A DNA stretch of 64,000 nucleotides, taken from Corella eumyota (lineage: Eukaryota; Chordata; Ascidiacea; Phlebobranchia; Corellidae). Positions within the stretch are counted from its first letter, which is position 1. Each line of letters begins with the position of its first letter. Of this stretch, positions 63,110-64,000 are shown in pieces. The position numbers and the translations under genes are program-made. Location of the stretch: NCBI GenBank assembly GCA_963082875.1, contig OY720098.1, forward strand, positions 20,832,001 to 20,896,000, given 5' to 3'. A model generated the notes under the pieces. That model had not been told where the DNA came from, made no database searches, and saw only the letters and a program-made list of their open reading frames with translations.

Positions 63110-64000
63110 TTGAATCAAGTTTGTTTTAGAATTTGTATCAAGCACACAAGGCACCTCTGTCGTTTGATTGGTTCAAAAACTGGGTCATGTTGCAGCATTC
63201 TTAGTAGTAAAGCCGACCAAATTTATATAACAAAGGAGTATTTAAGTTTCATGTAAAAGTTCTTTTTACTTTTTTATTACAGTTAGAACACTGCGTTATT
63301 TAATTTAGGAATGTTAATGATTATAATAATATGGACTTTTTTTACATTCATTTTTATAATACCAAGATTTCAACAATATAAATATTATGACAGTTTGAAC
63401 GGTTATTAAAAAAACTTTGCCACATTTTTGTGGTTTTAAAGATAAAACCATACACGGGTTGTAAAAGAAACTTATATTTGTTGAAAAAATATAATTCACA
63501 TGATTATAAGTCTAGCTCTATAAAATATATAAACTTAAATATTTTAAAAAAGATTACCATTAATTTGGTCGTGTTCGGTTTGTACATGCAAATATATTCT
63601 TTAAGAGAAACTGTATTAACTATAAAACATGGTATTTCTCCTTACTCCAACATACCCAAGGCAAGGTCAAATAATCGTATCATGTTTACTACGTACACCT
63701 TCTTGGAAAAAAAACTTAATCATTTCAAGGTTAATACAATCTATTCTTTCATATTAGGTCGCGTGAAGTTTTAAAAGGAGATATAAAACTTGCCCGCTTT
63801 GATTTTGTCCTTGACATTTAAATATTTCGCAATTTCGAAAAAGATAGTTTGATTGTTTATCTGGACAGACTGAGATAACTTTCCGCGAACAATTATCAGC
63901 AAAAAGTTTTCGTAGAAATTCGTTTTCTTTGTAAAGCAATCCAACTTCTTCAAGTTTAATTGGTGAAGAAATATTCCCCAGAAAAAAAATGTTGTGTAAC
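63110..64000. other. Right-edge region, little recognisable content
   Basis: Mostly AT-rich sequence without a supported + strand gene. From about 63771 to 63953 the minus strand is open in two frames and has higher GC. One frame ends ...IAKYLNVKDKIKAGKFYISF and a stop. This could be the last exon of a gene lying to the right on the minus strand, but I do not recognise it. Confidence 0.25.

Noticed and set aside
63430-63774. 114-codon open frame after the ORP gene
   Set aside because: Composition is like the surrounding AT-rich spacer, it has no motif, and the ORP gene already ends with a complete C-terminus.
1-64000. CRISPR arrays, retroviral or other virus-derived elements, rRNA and complete tRNA genes
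   Set aside because: No regularly spaced repeats, no long terminal repeats or polymerase/capsid-like frames, and no complete cloverleaf were recognised; only SINE-like tRNA fragments were seen.

Overview
The window looks like nuclear DNA of an invertebrate chordate, most probably an ascidian of the Ciona type. It is AT-rich, and its genes are split into many exons by mostly short GT-AG introns. All four recognisable genes lie on the + strand, and family assignments rest on motifs read from the translations. The species was not tested by any search.

Layout: (1) 1-9534, copy A, the 3' part of an RNF213-like giant AAA+/E3 ubiquitin ligase, with an in-frame TGA. (2) 12145-20744, copy B, a strongly shortened RNF213 relative. 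It has an N-terminal helical (death-fold-like) part joined directly to the C-terminal shell. The AAA+ motor and RING are absent, and the presumed RZ-finger catalytic cysteine is serine. (3) 21858-53791, copy C, an apparently complete RNF213-like gene. I followed 79 exons by hand. All phases match, giving one open frame of about 6011 codons without using one doubtful extra exon. Spacing between AAA3, AAA4, RING, RZ finger and C-terminus is close to human RNF213, while the N-terminus is about 870 residues longer. (4) 55008-62654, a complete oxysterol-binding-protein-related gene of the ORP3/6/7 type, 23 exons and 883 codons. The intergenic spaces hold poly(A) signals, two near-perfect NF-kB sites and a few repeat relics.

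The striking part is the N-terminal extension of copies B and C. A four-exon cassette of about 600 nt, with the same intron phases each time (start 0, then 1, 1, 2, 0), occurs three times in C and twice in B. Each cassette encodes two helical domains. Their motif pattern resembles CARDs of RIG-I/MDA5 (first half) and DEDs (second half). If this holds, these are RNF213 ligases with built-in death-fold adaptors. kB sites lie upstream of both B and C, and B could be a catalytically dead decoy of C. RNF213 is known in vertebrates as an antimicrobial ligase that ubiquitylates bacterial LPS, so a tandem immune locus is a reasonable inference. The death-fold assignment and the decoy role remain hypotheses.
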